In this document: positions 43,478-54,415 of the stretch, piece by piece
Position numbering within the stretch: position 1 is the first letter of the stretch
Layout: each line of letters begins with the position of its first letter
Assembly: GCA_021464415.1 (NCBI GenBank)
Contig: CM038467.1
Coordinates: 35,495,226 to 35,559,225, forward strand
Origin: Lonicera japonica
Taxonomy: Eukaryota > Streptophyta > Magnoliopsida > Dipsacales > Caprifoliaceae
Reading direction: 5' to 3'
DNA: 64,000 nt
Position numbers and translations under genes: made by a program
The notes under the pieces: model-generated
What the model was told of the DNA's origin: nothing
Databases searched by the model: none
The model's input: the letters and a program-made list of their open reading frames with translations, nothing else

Positions 43478-45060
43478 TGTTGACCTTAAAGTCAATTAAT
43501 CTTATTTTGATAATTACAATAAGTTAATAAAGTGTTATTTAACTCGGTTGTTCCAATGATGACAGCCATTTTAATCGACATATCTTCCGACCAAGTGTAA
43601 CTTCAAACCGAAGCAATCAAAATCTCACACAAGTTTTACAAACGCCTCTACTCACAAGAAATGAACTCAAGTGATATACATGTGCTATACAAAGCCAAGA
43701 AATGATCTAGATCATCAAGCAAGTGAAGATACGTACAAGAATGATCTCCACATGTTCTACAAGTTATCAAAACCAAGAAAGGATCAAGAACATCAAACAA
43801 GTGAAGATACGCAAAAGAAAAATCAAGCATCACAAAGACGTGAATTATCATTAAATTGAGTGAGTGCTTATATTTTATGTAAAGTTACTTTATTGATCAA
43901 ATCCCCATAGCTCAATCATATTATTGCATCTTTTAAAGATTGATTCAAACTAGCTTGAAATTGAATTTATTTGAAAAACATCATTTTACAAAAACTGATT
44001 TTCAAAATAAATTTATATTAATTTTAAATGATCATATTTTAAGCTATAATAAAAATTGGTATCTTAGAAACATATCTTTGAGGTTCAAAAATTATTAGAA
44101 TTTTATTTGGAACTAAATTGTTAAATTGCAAAAATAGTTTTTTTACTTTTAAAATTCGCTCAATTTTTTGCCTAGTTTTGATCTAACGGTAAGATGGAGG
44201 CCTTCCCAAATTCCGATCATTTTGAAATTTTTACAGTAGTTAGACAACATCTCCTGGCAATTTTGAATAAAATTTGAGCATGATCCAACGGTCAAATTGG
44301 GAGAAATTAACAAAACAAATTTAAATTTTTTGTCAAAACTAGCTGTTGGAAAATTCGAAAATGTATACCTTGGATCCAAAACCTCTCTTAATCATCCCCA
44401 ACAGCCATATGGTTTTGCAAGCTATATATATGAGGTCCTAAACATGTTTTAACACACTTAAATCATTATACAAACTTATTTTACATATATACAAAGTTAT
44501 TCAAGTATTCAATTAATTTTATTGATCATATTCTTCATTTTTGAGCTATATATTTTGATCAATCTTGATAACTCTAGTGTGAGCTTCATTTGTAATCTTC
44601 AAATATACTTGAGAGTTATTGTATTGGTGTATCACTACAAACAATTTATTCTTATTTCAAAAGAGAGTTTGTCTCTTTGTAAAGTAAGAGAGCATATCTT
44701 GTGAGAAGTGTAGTGTGTATAGCTACATTGTGAGTGTTGTGTGCATAACGACATTTGTATTGATGTTTGATCTTCACCCGAAAGGAGATCGGTTATAGTG
44801 GAAATTCTCGGGGAACTAACCGAGCGCGGAGTAGGGGAACAAGCCGAACCGTGTGAACAAAAAAATCTTCGACTTCGATCGGTTTAATCTTTCTATCTCT
44901 TGCTCTATTATATTGTGCTATTTATTCATTGTGTTTGGAATTAACTTTGTTCTTGATTACTTGATAAATATAGACATCGAATATTTTTAAATCTATTTTA
45001 AAAATACGATTTAGTTTTAAAACCCTATTCACCCCCCTCTAGGGTATTTTGAGACCTGCA
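43478..45060 (+). repeat. 3' LTR, copy B, complete
   Basis: 1,583 bp, TGTTGACCTTAAAG to GAGACCTGCA, followed by target duplication GATGG. It supplies the sequence (from GCATAACGAC, 44748) that lies beyond the CACTA insertion point of copy A. Confidence 0.9.
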
Positions 45061-45065
45061 GATGG

Positions 45066-45866
45066 TGAGAGTGTTATAAGAGAGAAGTGGTTTGAGACTT
45101 TGAGACTCTACTCTCTTTCCTTGCTCTTCCCCCTTCGAATACTCAATTCATATTCATTTTTATGGTAAAAGAAAAGAAGGAAACTTCGTTTATCTTGTTG
45201 AATGGTATTATCTCTTTCTCCCAAAAAAAAAAAAATTTAAAAGGAGGAAACTTTAAAATTACATGTAGATGGATATAGTTCTATACAGAATTAAAAGACT
45301 TGAATGAGTTTCACATGTATATGCAATTACAACATTTTCAGTATGATATAGTAATATATTATGAGATTGGAAAGACGGCAAGAAAATATCAAAATTTATG
45401 CAAAAATTACATGGAACATAAATTCTAGCTGTCCGCTCTATGAGAGGTGTGATTAGGTACAATTAGGGTTGGCATTTTAGACCAAAAACTAAATCAAAAA
45501 TAAACTGAACATGTTAAAATCGGTAATCAAAAGTTAGTTAACAACCAGTTTTCGGTACAGTAACAATTTTCATCTTCATAAAGTTCGGTTTTACCGAACC
45601 AAACAAAATTTATTTTGAAGGATATGTACAATCTCTCAATTTCTCTAATATATTCTAAGAACTCGTAAAACTTAAAATAGTGTGACTTTATTTCTATTCG
45701 CAATTTCTTGCAGTTAATTAACATTATTAAATTAATTCATGTTACCTATTTAATTGATCTGCAAGCATGGATAGACTTATAAAAAAATTATTAATGTAAT
45801 TTTTATAAATATTATTTTATTAATAATTTAATAGTAAAATATCCACTTTAATTAAGTAAATAAAAA
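45066..45866. other. Intergenic, no gene seen
   Basis: Flank of the retrotransposon. A fragment at about 45460-45600 (TTAGGGTTGGCATTTTAG..., CAGTTTTCGGTAC, TTCGGTTTTACCG) looks like a piece of a hAT element but lacks matching ends. The rest is AT-rich. Confidence 0.4.
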
Positions 45867-47412
45867 TGTTGATCTTGAAGGTCTTAATCTTATTTTGATA
45901 ATAATAATAAATCAATCATGTGTAATTTAACATGTTCTTGATTTAAGATTATAGCTTTCTTATTTGAAAAATCAAGAATAGTATGATTGCTCGAAGTAGT
46001 TTGATAAGGATCGTTCAATCAATATCCGATCAAGTCAACGAGGCATTGAACTAGCAAGTAGATCAAATTCATCACTCACATGCTATCAATGCATTTCATG
46101 AAGCACAAAAGATCAAGGATCATATGCCAAAACTTCAAGGGAAAAGCCTCAAGGAAGAATCAATTTGAAGAAATAAATCAAAGCATTCGAAGACTCACCT
46201 ATTCGATAATTGAGTGTTTGCTTAGGATTAATGTAAAGCTTCTTAATTGATTGATTATATAGCTCAAACATGTTCATGCATCATTCTTAGATTGATCAAA
46301 ATTAGTATGAATCAAAATTTCTTTGAAAACATCATTCTTGCAAAAATCGATTTTCAAATATATTCATATTAAATTCAAATGATCATATTTTGAGTTTTCC
46401 CAAAAATAGGTGTCTTAGAAACTTTTTTTTGAAGTCCCCAAAGCATTAGAATTAATTTTGGAGCTTATATGCAAAAGTGCAAAAATTAGAATTTCGGCTT
46501 GATGGACAAAGCCCATCAGTCGACTAAGCAGCTTTGCTCAGTCGACTAATGGTCCATCAGTTGACTGATGGATTTGTTCAGTCGACTGATGCTCCAAAAT
46601 ATAGCCGTTGGATTTCTAATTTTTTACCATTTTTGGTACCAAAATTCTACCAAACCTCACAAATGGTTATATCACTTTTGGGACTATATATACACTATCC
46701 AAGACACATTTTGACCACCTTGAATCATTCATATACTCTATTCTTCATCTATCTTCAAAATCTAAAGATTTAAGAAATTGTTTTTGATCAATCATTATTA
46801 TTTGAGTTATATCATCTTGATCAAATAGGATAACTCTAGTGTGAGCTTCAAATTGTATTCTTTACACACTTAAGAGAGTTATTGTAAATTGGTGTGAATT
46901 ACCAAACATTTGTATTCAAATTGTGAGAGGTAAATCTCGTAGAAAAACAAGAAGGTAAATTCTTGTTTAGAAATTGTGAGAGGTAAATCTCCCAAGGTTA
47001 GCAAGAGAGAGATTCTTGTGTGAATATTGTGGTCAAGCAATATTTGTAAAGAGTGTGTGAGACAACAACACTTGTAGAGGTTTGATCTTCACCTGGAAGG
47101 AGATTGGAATTAGTGAAAATTCTCGGGGAACTAACCGAGCGTGGATTATGGTTTGGTAAACCAAAACCGTGAGGACAAAAAGTCTTGGACTTCAAACCAG
47201 TTCAATCTTTCTAACTCAATCTCTTTATTTATTTGCTACATTATTGTTTGATTGAGATTGTTTATTTGCTTAATTGTTTATTTGATTGCATTCCTTGATA
47301 ATTTGTTTTGTAAATTTGTTTTACTTAAACGATTTTCGAAAAGTTTTTAAATTCCGCATTAAGTTTTAAAAACCCTATTAACCCCCCCTCTAGGGTTGAA
47401 ATTCGACCAACA
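45867..47412 (+). repeat. Solo LTR of a related copia family, 1,546 bp
   Basis: Starts TGTTGATCTTGAAGGTC and ends CTCTAGGGTTGAAATTCG...CAACA, with AAAAA on both sides (45862-45866 and 47413-47417). It shares ends and overall plan with the LTRs at 22324 and 37783 (including TAACTCTAGTGTGAGCTTCA and GAACTAACCGAGC), but is clearly diverged. No internal coding region is attached, so it is the product of LTR-LTR recombination. Near 46516-46590 it holds several copies of CAGTCGACT(A/G). Confidence 0.85.
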
Positions 47413-48850
47413 AAAAATATTATATTCTAAAAAGTTAAAGTAAAACTAGAATTAGTAAAGGTGAAAAGCAAAAAAGTAAACAACTTCCTCCGTCATTTCA
47501 TCTTCTAGCTCTCCATTTTCGCTTAACAATTTTCGGCACGAACCTTTTTCAACAGGACTTCATCTTTTAGCTCTGTTTGTAATGTTGTAATAGGAATTAA
47601 GTTTGTCTACAATTCAATTTTCTTATTATACAGATTTTACCAAGACAACATATTGGTTTAGGCTCTAACATTAAATATTAAGTTAAGTTCTGCTATGGTT
47701 TGTAGTGTTTTAACCAAAATTAAGTTTTTCTATTAGGCAATTTTCATATTATACAAATCTTACGAAAACAAAATATTATTTTCTGACCCAACAATAAAAT
47801 ATTAAGTCAGATCTACTAAAGTTAAAATGTTGTATCCAAAATTAAGTTTTTCTACCAGACCTCAAATAAGAATATAATTTCAAGTATAAATTCATAAAGA
47901 AAACAAAATTACATGAAACACACCTTTGAACATTCGGTCTTTGCTCTATTAGAGGATTGCGATGGAAATAAATTGTGCTAAACACTAATTCATAATTTTT
48001 TTCTCAGCTTCTAATGCCACGTTAATCCATTCTCTTGTAGAATATTCTCTTGTTGCTAAATATTGTTCGATTTTCTTGTTGGTAAAAGATTTTTCATTAT
48101 TGTACGCTTAAACTAATATGATTTTAGGGTTTATATTTTCATTATCAATCTATTGATAAGTAAATCTAGTATTTTTAATAAAAGATTTTGAAAAAACCTT
48201 CAAGGATGGAAGTAAATTTTGATTATGAACCTAAATTAAAACTCAAAAATACAAATATAAATTAATTTTAATTGGTGGATATATTTCTCAATTTTTTAAA
48301 AGGGTGATATTGTAAAAATTTGTACAAAAATTCAATAAATTAAGTTGGATTAACGGCAAGAAATCGCAAAGAAAAATAAAATTACTCAAATTAAAAGGTT
48401 TATCTACTTCACTCTTACTTTCTCTATCTAGATTTCTAGGGTTTTCAATTACCCACCAACCCTTTACATTAGATAGAGATTTCTAGAGTTTTCAATTACC
48501 CACCAACCCTTGACATTCCAAGCAAGAGCAAGAAAAGGAGAAGAGAAAAGACGGCCCGGTGGACCAGGTGATTTGATCTCTCGTATCTCTTTTTTCCATG
48601 GATTAAGAGGAAGATTGGAGTTTGTCAATCATCTATGTTGTAGATTGCAACATATGTGTCCAAGAAACATATTTTATACTTCTATACGTACTCTCACCTC
48701 TCTTTTTTATTAGAGAATTGTGTGATTCAAAAAACTGTTGTTGATTTTTAGAGGTAAAGGGACTATTAGTTGTTTTCCCCCCTTTTTTGCTCAGTTTATG
48801 CTATTCTTTGATTTTCACCTTTTTCTCTCTATTTCTTTGTATATTTCAAT
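47413..48850. other. Intergenic with local tandem duplication
   Basis: AT-rich. At about 48427-48516 a 50-bp phrase (TTTCTAG(G/A)GTTTTCAATTACCCACCAACCCTT) is tandemly doubled. 48510-48610 is GC-richer with a short frame of no known domain. No gene recognised. Confidence 0.4.
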
Positions 48851-49645
48851 GGATTCCTAATATTTTTTATGGAAATTTCAGTATTACTAAAAAAAATAAC
48901 CGAACGAAACCGAAAATTCGGTAACCGTAAAATCGGTATCATAAAATTGATAAGTGATTTAATTTTGGTTTGACAACAATAGTTTTTTTTTGATATAACC
49001 AAAATATATTTTCGGTAATCTATATTACGGATTCGGTTCGGATCCGGCCCTAGGATCAAATAATAGTATTGCTGCTCATGGTGGTTATTATGGATGTGGT
49101 CGTGAAATCTATCATGATAGATCTTCAAGTAGCAGCAATTATCGTGAATTTGCATACTATTATCACCATGGCCAACCAAATTTTCCTAATTATGGGTCAT
49201 CTAGTCATTCCTCTCATCCTTACCCTACAAGTGCTAATTCCCAACCTCCTTTATATCCTTATTCCCCATCACTACTTGAGTAATGATGATAATTATATTA
49301 TATATCATTATTCTAGGCCTAATTGAACTTATATTTAAGTTATTTGTACTTTATAAGATTGTATTGTTATATATTTATTGAATTATGATATAATATTTTA
49401 TTACCAAGTGCGACAAATGATTGTATTTTGATGTAGGATATGTAATTTGTACTAGATAATGTTATTATGCTTGTCTAATTGACCCGTCTTATTAATCTCA
49501 CACTTTAGAAATTTTGCATATTTTTTTTGTAATTTTTTGGGCCTTTTAAGTAATAAATCGGTCCATATCGCCGAAACCGATACCGATATCCGAGTTGAAA
49601 ATTGAGTGCCCAAGTTAGCCTCCGAAACCGCGACTTTGAACCATG
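48851..49645 (+). repeat. hAT-like remnant with Tyr/Ser-rich coding fragment
   Basis: Edges have the hAT-style CCGAAAATTCGGTAACCG and CCGAAACCGATACCGATATC sequences. Between them, 49053-49283 reads as 76 codons rich in Tyr, Ser, His and Pro (HGGYYGCGREIYHD, FAYYYHHGQPNFPNYG, ending YPYSPSLLE and TAA). This could be the low-complexity C-tail of a hAT transposase or a captured gene end. No TIR pair or duplication was fixed. Confidence 0.35.
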
Positions 49646-51746
49646 GCTACAACCTTGCGATCAATGTCCACATATATAATTGACCATTACATTAATCAAC
49701 AACATGTATGTACAACATATATGTTACAACATCATTATTAATATCGTTTAAGCATGTTTGATGGCATTAACATCAATATATTCATTCATCACTGATATAT
49801 ATGTATCGCAAACCCACACAATCCATCACACATATAGAAATCAACATAAGGAGGTAAACATGTTAATCACATGGCATGAACAATGTAGTTCTTTTCTTTA
49901 GATTTATCATAATATCAATAATTAAGTCTTGTGGCCAATAAACTTATTATTGCTTCCTCCCATTTAAGAATGTACTTTATAAGCATAACTGAGGCCATGC
50001 AAGTTTAATTATTCATAGTATTGACGACACCGCGTCCCATGTGCATTATAAGGCCCATTAGTGTAAATCATGTGATTCAACTCTAAGTTAATCATTACCG
50101 CATTTTTTAACGTATCCAGGGCATCTAATGTTAATGTATCCGCACTTCTAATTACATATCGAAAGCCTAGCATGTCCCTTATGTGGTTTCGAGTTCCATA
50201 TGGGAATAGCATGCCATTTTGTCAATTATGTTTGTAACTAGAAGGATGATAACCAGGCTCTTAATCCCCGTAACCACACCACATGTTCTATGTTGTTATC
50301 AAAGGCTCTATATGTGTATTACATACTACAATAAAATCTTATCAATAACTTTAAAGACCGCATATTTATACAAACGCTCGAAAACGATCTCATACTATTC
50401 ATTCTTGGTGGCTTTTAATGGAAATCACAAGACTAGTATCATATATACATGTATTTACTCGCATAAATATGTATATCAATTAGTTATAAACCATAATCAA
50501 TTGTCATATGGGAGTAATACTAAAAATTCCCAATTTCTAGCATATTCATGTCGACTACAAAGTGGGTTCTATACAAATCTTCAAGTATTCTAGTTTAAAT
50601 GTGTAACTACTTGTGCAATTATGTAATCTAATTGATATTCAACTATTATTAACCACCAAGTGAAGGTTTATGCAACCCAACCCACATGCAAGCAATACAC
50701 AACCTATGATTTTTTAAAGAAAAATTCCCAATTTTGTAGAACCTCTAATGCAACATATAAATCTTTGAAAAACAAGTTTCGTAGTAGTGTTCCCACCTCA
50801 TATGATGCTAATCCACAAGCTTGAAGTGTTGGGAGACGAGTTGATGGCAAATCCTCCAAGTTACAAGCTTTTTCTTAAACTCCAATGGAGGAAATAGAGG
50901 TAGGAGAAGATGAATAGTGATGAATGAGTTAAAGGTGATGGTCTTGGATCATGCTTGGATCAAAGGGTATGGATCTCCAACAAAACCCCCAAAATTGCAC
51001 TCTCTTTCTCTCTTTAAGCCCTTGTGTGTTTGTGTGAAAAATCAAGAGAAAATAGGAAGAAAATAAAATAAAAATCTGATGCTCAGGGACAACAGCATGC
51101 TGTCCCTAGACCATTTCGAGATAGTCCCCATAGTCTTATCTAGGCATCTCCAACAGCATATTGTTCTAGAAAACAGCATGCTGTTGACTTCGACTGCTTC
51201 CTTGGCCTTGAAAATGTAGGAATTTTGGCCCGGGCCAAACATGAAAGTTGTATATAATTGAATTACCTTTCCAATGGCGCAAACAAGGAACCATTTGGAC
51301 ACCAGATGAAAAAGTTATGACTAAAATATTATAGCTATGTCGGAATTCTAAAGAACTCACGATGGGGCTAGATTTGCGATAATTCTCCCGAACTCGATCC
51401 AATGCTTTGGCAAAGTATTGGGACATACAAGAGGAATATAATGAGGTGTAAATTGTAAATAACTACGGAATAGTCCACAACACAATATTTAAGGTTCCAA
51501 ATCGAACAAATGGATTTCGAACTCTGAAATCTCTAATTCTTGTCCTTAGCGCGCCAAACATTGCTACAGCTACCCGAAGTACATTTTGAGCCTACATGCG
51601 TGTGTAATATGACTAAGTTAACTTGCGCGAAGTGTCCGAGTCATGAGAAAGCAGTTGGAATAAAAAATGGCCACTCTAAGTTAAATTTAGCCTTAAGCGC
51701 GATCAAGAAATATGATTAGCACGAGATTAATGAACAGGGTATTACA
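49646..51746 (-). repeat. Possible Ty3/gypsy LTR or non-coding remnant
   Basis: On the minus strand the right edge reads TGTAATACCCTGTTCATT (from 51746), a common start of plant gypsy LTRs. The region has short repeats of GGACAGCATGCTGT type near 51090-51190 and no coding domain. The left edge, PPT/PBS and target duplication were not found, so family and extent are uncertain. 49646-50640 is AT-rich with no recognisable feature. Confidence 0.35.
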
Positions 51747-52297
51747 AGATAAATATGCCCTTTGATTTTATACAAAAGATTTTAAGATTTACATTAAATA
51801 ATATAACTCCTTATATTTTTATATTAGTATTAGTATTCCAAATAAATTCAAACTCTACTCTATTTTGCTAAAATAATTAAACAAAAATTTTAAGCTAGAT
51901 TTACATTAAATATAATATTATAATAGTATAAAACTATAAGTCTATAACTCCATAAATTTTTATCTTAGTATTAGTATTCCAGATAAATTTAAACTCTATT
52001 TTATTTGGCTAAAATAATTAAATAAATTAGAATTTGTGTTAAATTATATGTTCTATATAAGATTTCTGTATAACTTCATAACAAACTTCCCAAAATTTGA
52101 TCGTATTAAAATTAGAACGCTTTTAGGCCGGTAAAAAAAAAATTCAAATGACTTTTACACTTAGTATGTTTTGTTTATTTGTTATTATTTTTATTTCATA
52201 CTAATTATTTAATTCTTAGTTATATATATTTATTAATAAATTTAATAATATTTTTCAAGCACGAAAACCATGTGCAACGCACGTGCACAAAAACTAG
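51747..52297 (+). mobile_element. Helitron remnant with 3' terminus
   Basis: Ends with the pairing segments CATGTGCAACGCACGTG, then CACAAAAA and CTAG (52294-52297) followed by T, a Helitron 3' end. Upstream, a segment of about 130 bp (AGATTTACATTAAAT ... GCTAAAATAATTAA) is present twice (about 51787 and 51897). A clear 5' TC terminus was not found, so the element may be truncated. Confidence 0.6.
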
Positions 52298-52393
52298 TTT
52301 ATATAAAAGCCAAGAGTATATTACCGAGCTTTTAGAGCTGTGTATGTATGGATTGCCATTTCTGAGGGAAGATACCATAGTAATTTCACTTCG

Positions 52394-52467
52394 ATTGGTT
52401 TGCAGCACACATTCCATAATCCCCCATAAGAAATGTATGCCAAGAGGAATGTGTGCTGCAAACCAAT
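52394..52467. ncRNA. Perfect 22-bp hairpin, candidate small-RNA precursor
   Basis: 52394-52415 (ATTGGTTTGCAGCACACATT + CC) is exactly complementary to 52446-52467, with a 30-nt loop. The arms are miRNA-sized, but the stem ends abruptly (only weak pairing outside), which is short for a plant pre-miRNA. It matches no miRNA family I recognise. It could be a tiny inverted-repeat element. Strand unknown. Confidence 0.35.
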
Positions 52468-52479
52468 TGAGTTGGTTCG

Positions 52480-53124
52480 CTAAGCTAACAAACCAAGATT
52501 AAGCCATCTATAAAGGCTAGTTCGTTAAACGAGTTGTACCTAAGTCTAATTTTACTTGTTAAAGTAATACCCAAATATAAATGACCCTTAATTTTACTTA
52601 AATAAATGATATAATATTTTTTTTGTTGGAAAAAAATTGGAAGACAAAAAAATTCTAAATTGATCAAGAAAGAACACCATGTTTTCTAAAAGATCTGCTA
52701 CGTATAAACGTGGCTTCACAACGTTTTCCCTTTTCTTCACTACGTCAATTTCATATATAATTAATTGCTCAACAAAATTTTTCCAAAAGCTCCTTATAAA
52801 AAATCTCTTATCCCACAAGTTCCATTGATAATTAGATAGGGACAGTTGAATGTTACATAGTTGTAAGCCTCCGGCCACTTTTCTTGGTCTAGATTTTCCA
52901 TTTGATAATGATAAGGTTTCACATGTACATGCATTACTTGTGTTTCTCACACTGGATGTACCCTTAAAAATGAGGCTCACATGCTTGTTGCCATCTAAAT
53001 TTGGATGGGGTAAAAACGGCTTATTAGGTTTGATTTAAATAGTATAAAGGCTTAATTGACCCATTAAGTAGTTTAAGGGCTAAATTGGCACAAATTCAAT
53101 AGTTTAGGCGCTTTTGGGGTTGTG
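52480..53124. other. Intergenic, no recognisable gene
   Basis: A 128-codon minus-strand frame (52980-52594) has no domain I know and AT-rich codon use; I do not call it a gene. Remaining sequence is AT-rich spacer. Confidence 0.4.
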
Positions 53125-53453
53125 TACTCTTAAAGCAGCTAAACTCAAACAAGACCGTTATCAATGCGTTAGAAGCTTGGTTTTTCCCAAGAATAGAAAT
53201 TTTACATGAACAAGTAAAACCAAACTTATTAATTAAGGAGTTCCAGAATATGTTCAAACTTGTGTTTTTCAGTTCCCTTGAGCCCATTAGTTGCACGACA
53301 AAAAACTTCCAATAGTTCCTCGAAAAATTTGTAAGGTTTTCATATATTTTATTAATTACAAAGCACAAGCCAAGTATTTTATAGATTGAAAAAAAAATAA
53401 GCATCTAACAGTTCTAAACCGTCGCTGCTGTCGGATCTACTTTCACTAGAACC
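53125..53453. repeat. Diverged interspersed repeat, copy 2, left part
   Basis: Similar to about 470-800 (TTATCAATGCGTTAGAA, GAGCCCATTAGTTGCA, TTCCAATAGTTCCT). The repeat is interrupted by the CACTA element at 53454-61081 and continues at 61085-61480. Confidence 0.65.
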
Positions 53454-53469
53454 CACTACGCCAGGAAGG

Positions 53470-54415
53470 GTTTTAGGCGACGTACACTAATAGGGTTCGT
53501 CTTCTAAAACTTCACTTAGGCGATGTACATTAATGTCCGTCTCTTAAAACTTAACTTAAGCGACGTACGTCAATATACGTCTCCTAAAAATCCACTTAAG
53601 CGACACACATCAATGTTCGTCTCCCAAAACTCCACTTAAGCGACACACATCAATGTACGTCTCCTAAAACTCCACTTAAGTGACATACATAAATGAACGT
53701 CTCCTAAAAATTAACTTAGGCAACGTACATTAATGTCCGTCTCTTAAAACTTAAGTGGCTTACAATAATGTACGTCTCCTAAAACACACTTAAGTGACGT
53801 ACATAAATATACTTCTCCTAAAAGTCCCACTTAGGTGACGTACATTGATCAATGTACGCTGCTTAAAGATATTTTCTCGCTGCAATTTTCAACAAAATTT
53901 TAAATATTTGAAAAATCTAAAATTCATTTAAGCGACGTACATTGATTAATGTACGTCGCGTAAAATGCCCACTTAGGCCACGTACATTGATCAATGTATG
54001 TCACTTAAATATATTTTCCCGCCATAATTTTCAATGAAATTATAAATATTTGAAAAATCTAAAATTCACTTAGGCGACGTACATTGATTAATGTACGTCA
54101 CGTAAAATGCCCACTTACGCGACGTACATTGATCAATGTATGTCGCTTAAAGATATTTTCCCGCCGCAATTTTCATCGAAATTTTAAATATTTGAAAAAT
54201 CTAAAATTCACTTATGCGACGTACATTGATTAATATACGTCGCGTAAAATGCCCACTTAGGCGATGTACATTGATCAATGTACGTCGCTTAAAGATATTT
54301 TCTTGGCGTAATTTTCAACGAAATTTTAAATATTTGAAAAATCTAAAATTCACTTAGGCGACGTACATTAATCAATTTGCGTCGCTTGAAGTTATTTTTC
54401 CGCCGCAATTTTCAA
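53470..54415. repeat. Left subterminal array of the CACTA element
   Basis: Two repeat styles. 53470-53860 has units of about 60 bp (CTTAAGCGAC...CAATGTACGTCTCCTAAAA). 53870-54415 has units of about 140 bp with GGCGACGTACATTGAT/ATCAATGTACGTCGC palindromes joined by TTTTAAATATTTGAAAAATC. The motif TTAGGCGACGTA also makes up the array in NPF intron 2 and the right end of this element. Confidence 0.85.

Larger units (their letters stand above)
37289..44747. repeat. Duplicated locus, copy B (matches 20713-29255)
   Basis: Begins immediately after the gap at ACCGAAACAAACGCACCC, equal to 20713, and runs in parallel with copy A, lacking the hAT and CACTA insertions. Its right continuation (44748-45065) completes the 3' LTR and shows the target duplication. 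The poly(C) run is 27 bases here (37352-37378). Confidence 0.9.
37783..45060 (+). mobile_element. Complete copia element carrying an antisense LBD frame, copy B
   Basis: 7,278 bp with both LTRs and the 5-bp target duplication GATGG at 37778-37782 and 45061-45065. Order: LTR, primer-binding site, gag, protease/pre-integrase, antisense LBD segment, spacer, polypurine tract, LTR. It lacks integrase core, RT and RNase H, so it could move only with proteins from an autonomous partner; gag is also broken. This intact structure shows what copy A looked like before its insertions. Confidence 0.92.

Noticed and set aside
52594..52980. 128-codon minus-strand frame
   Set aside because: No recognised domain, AT-driven composition, no supporting splice or promoter context.
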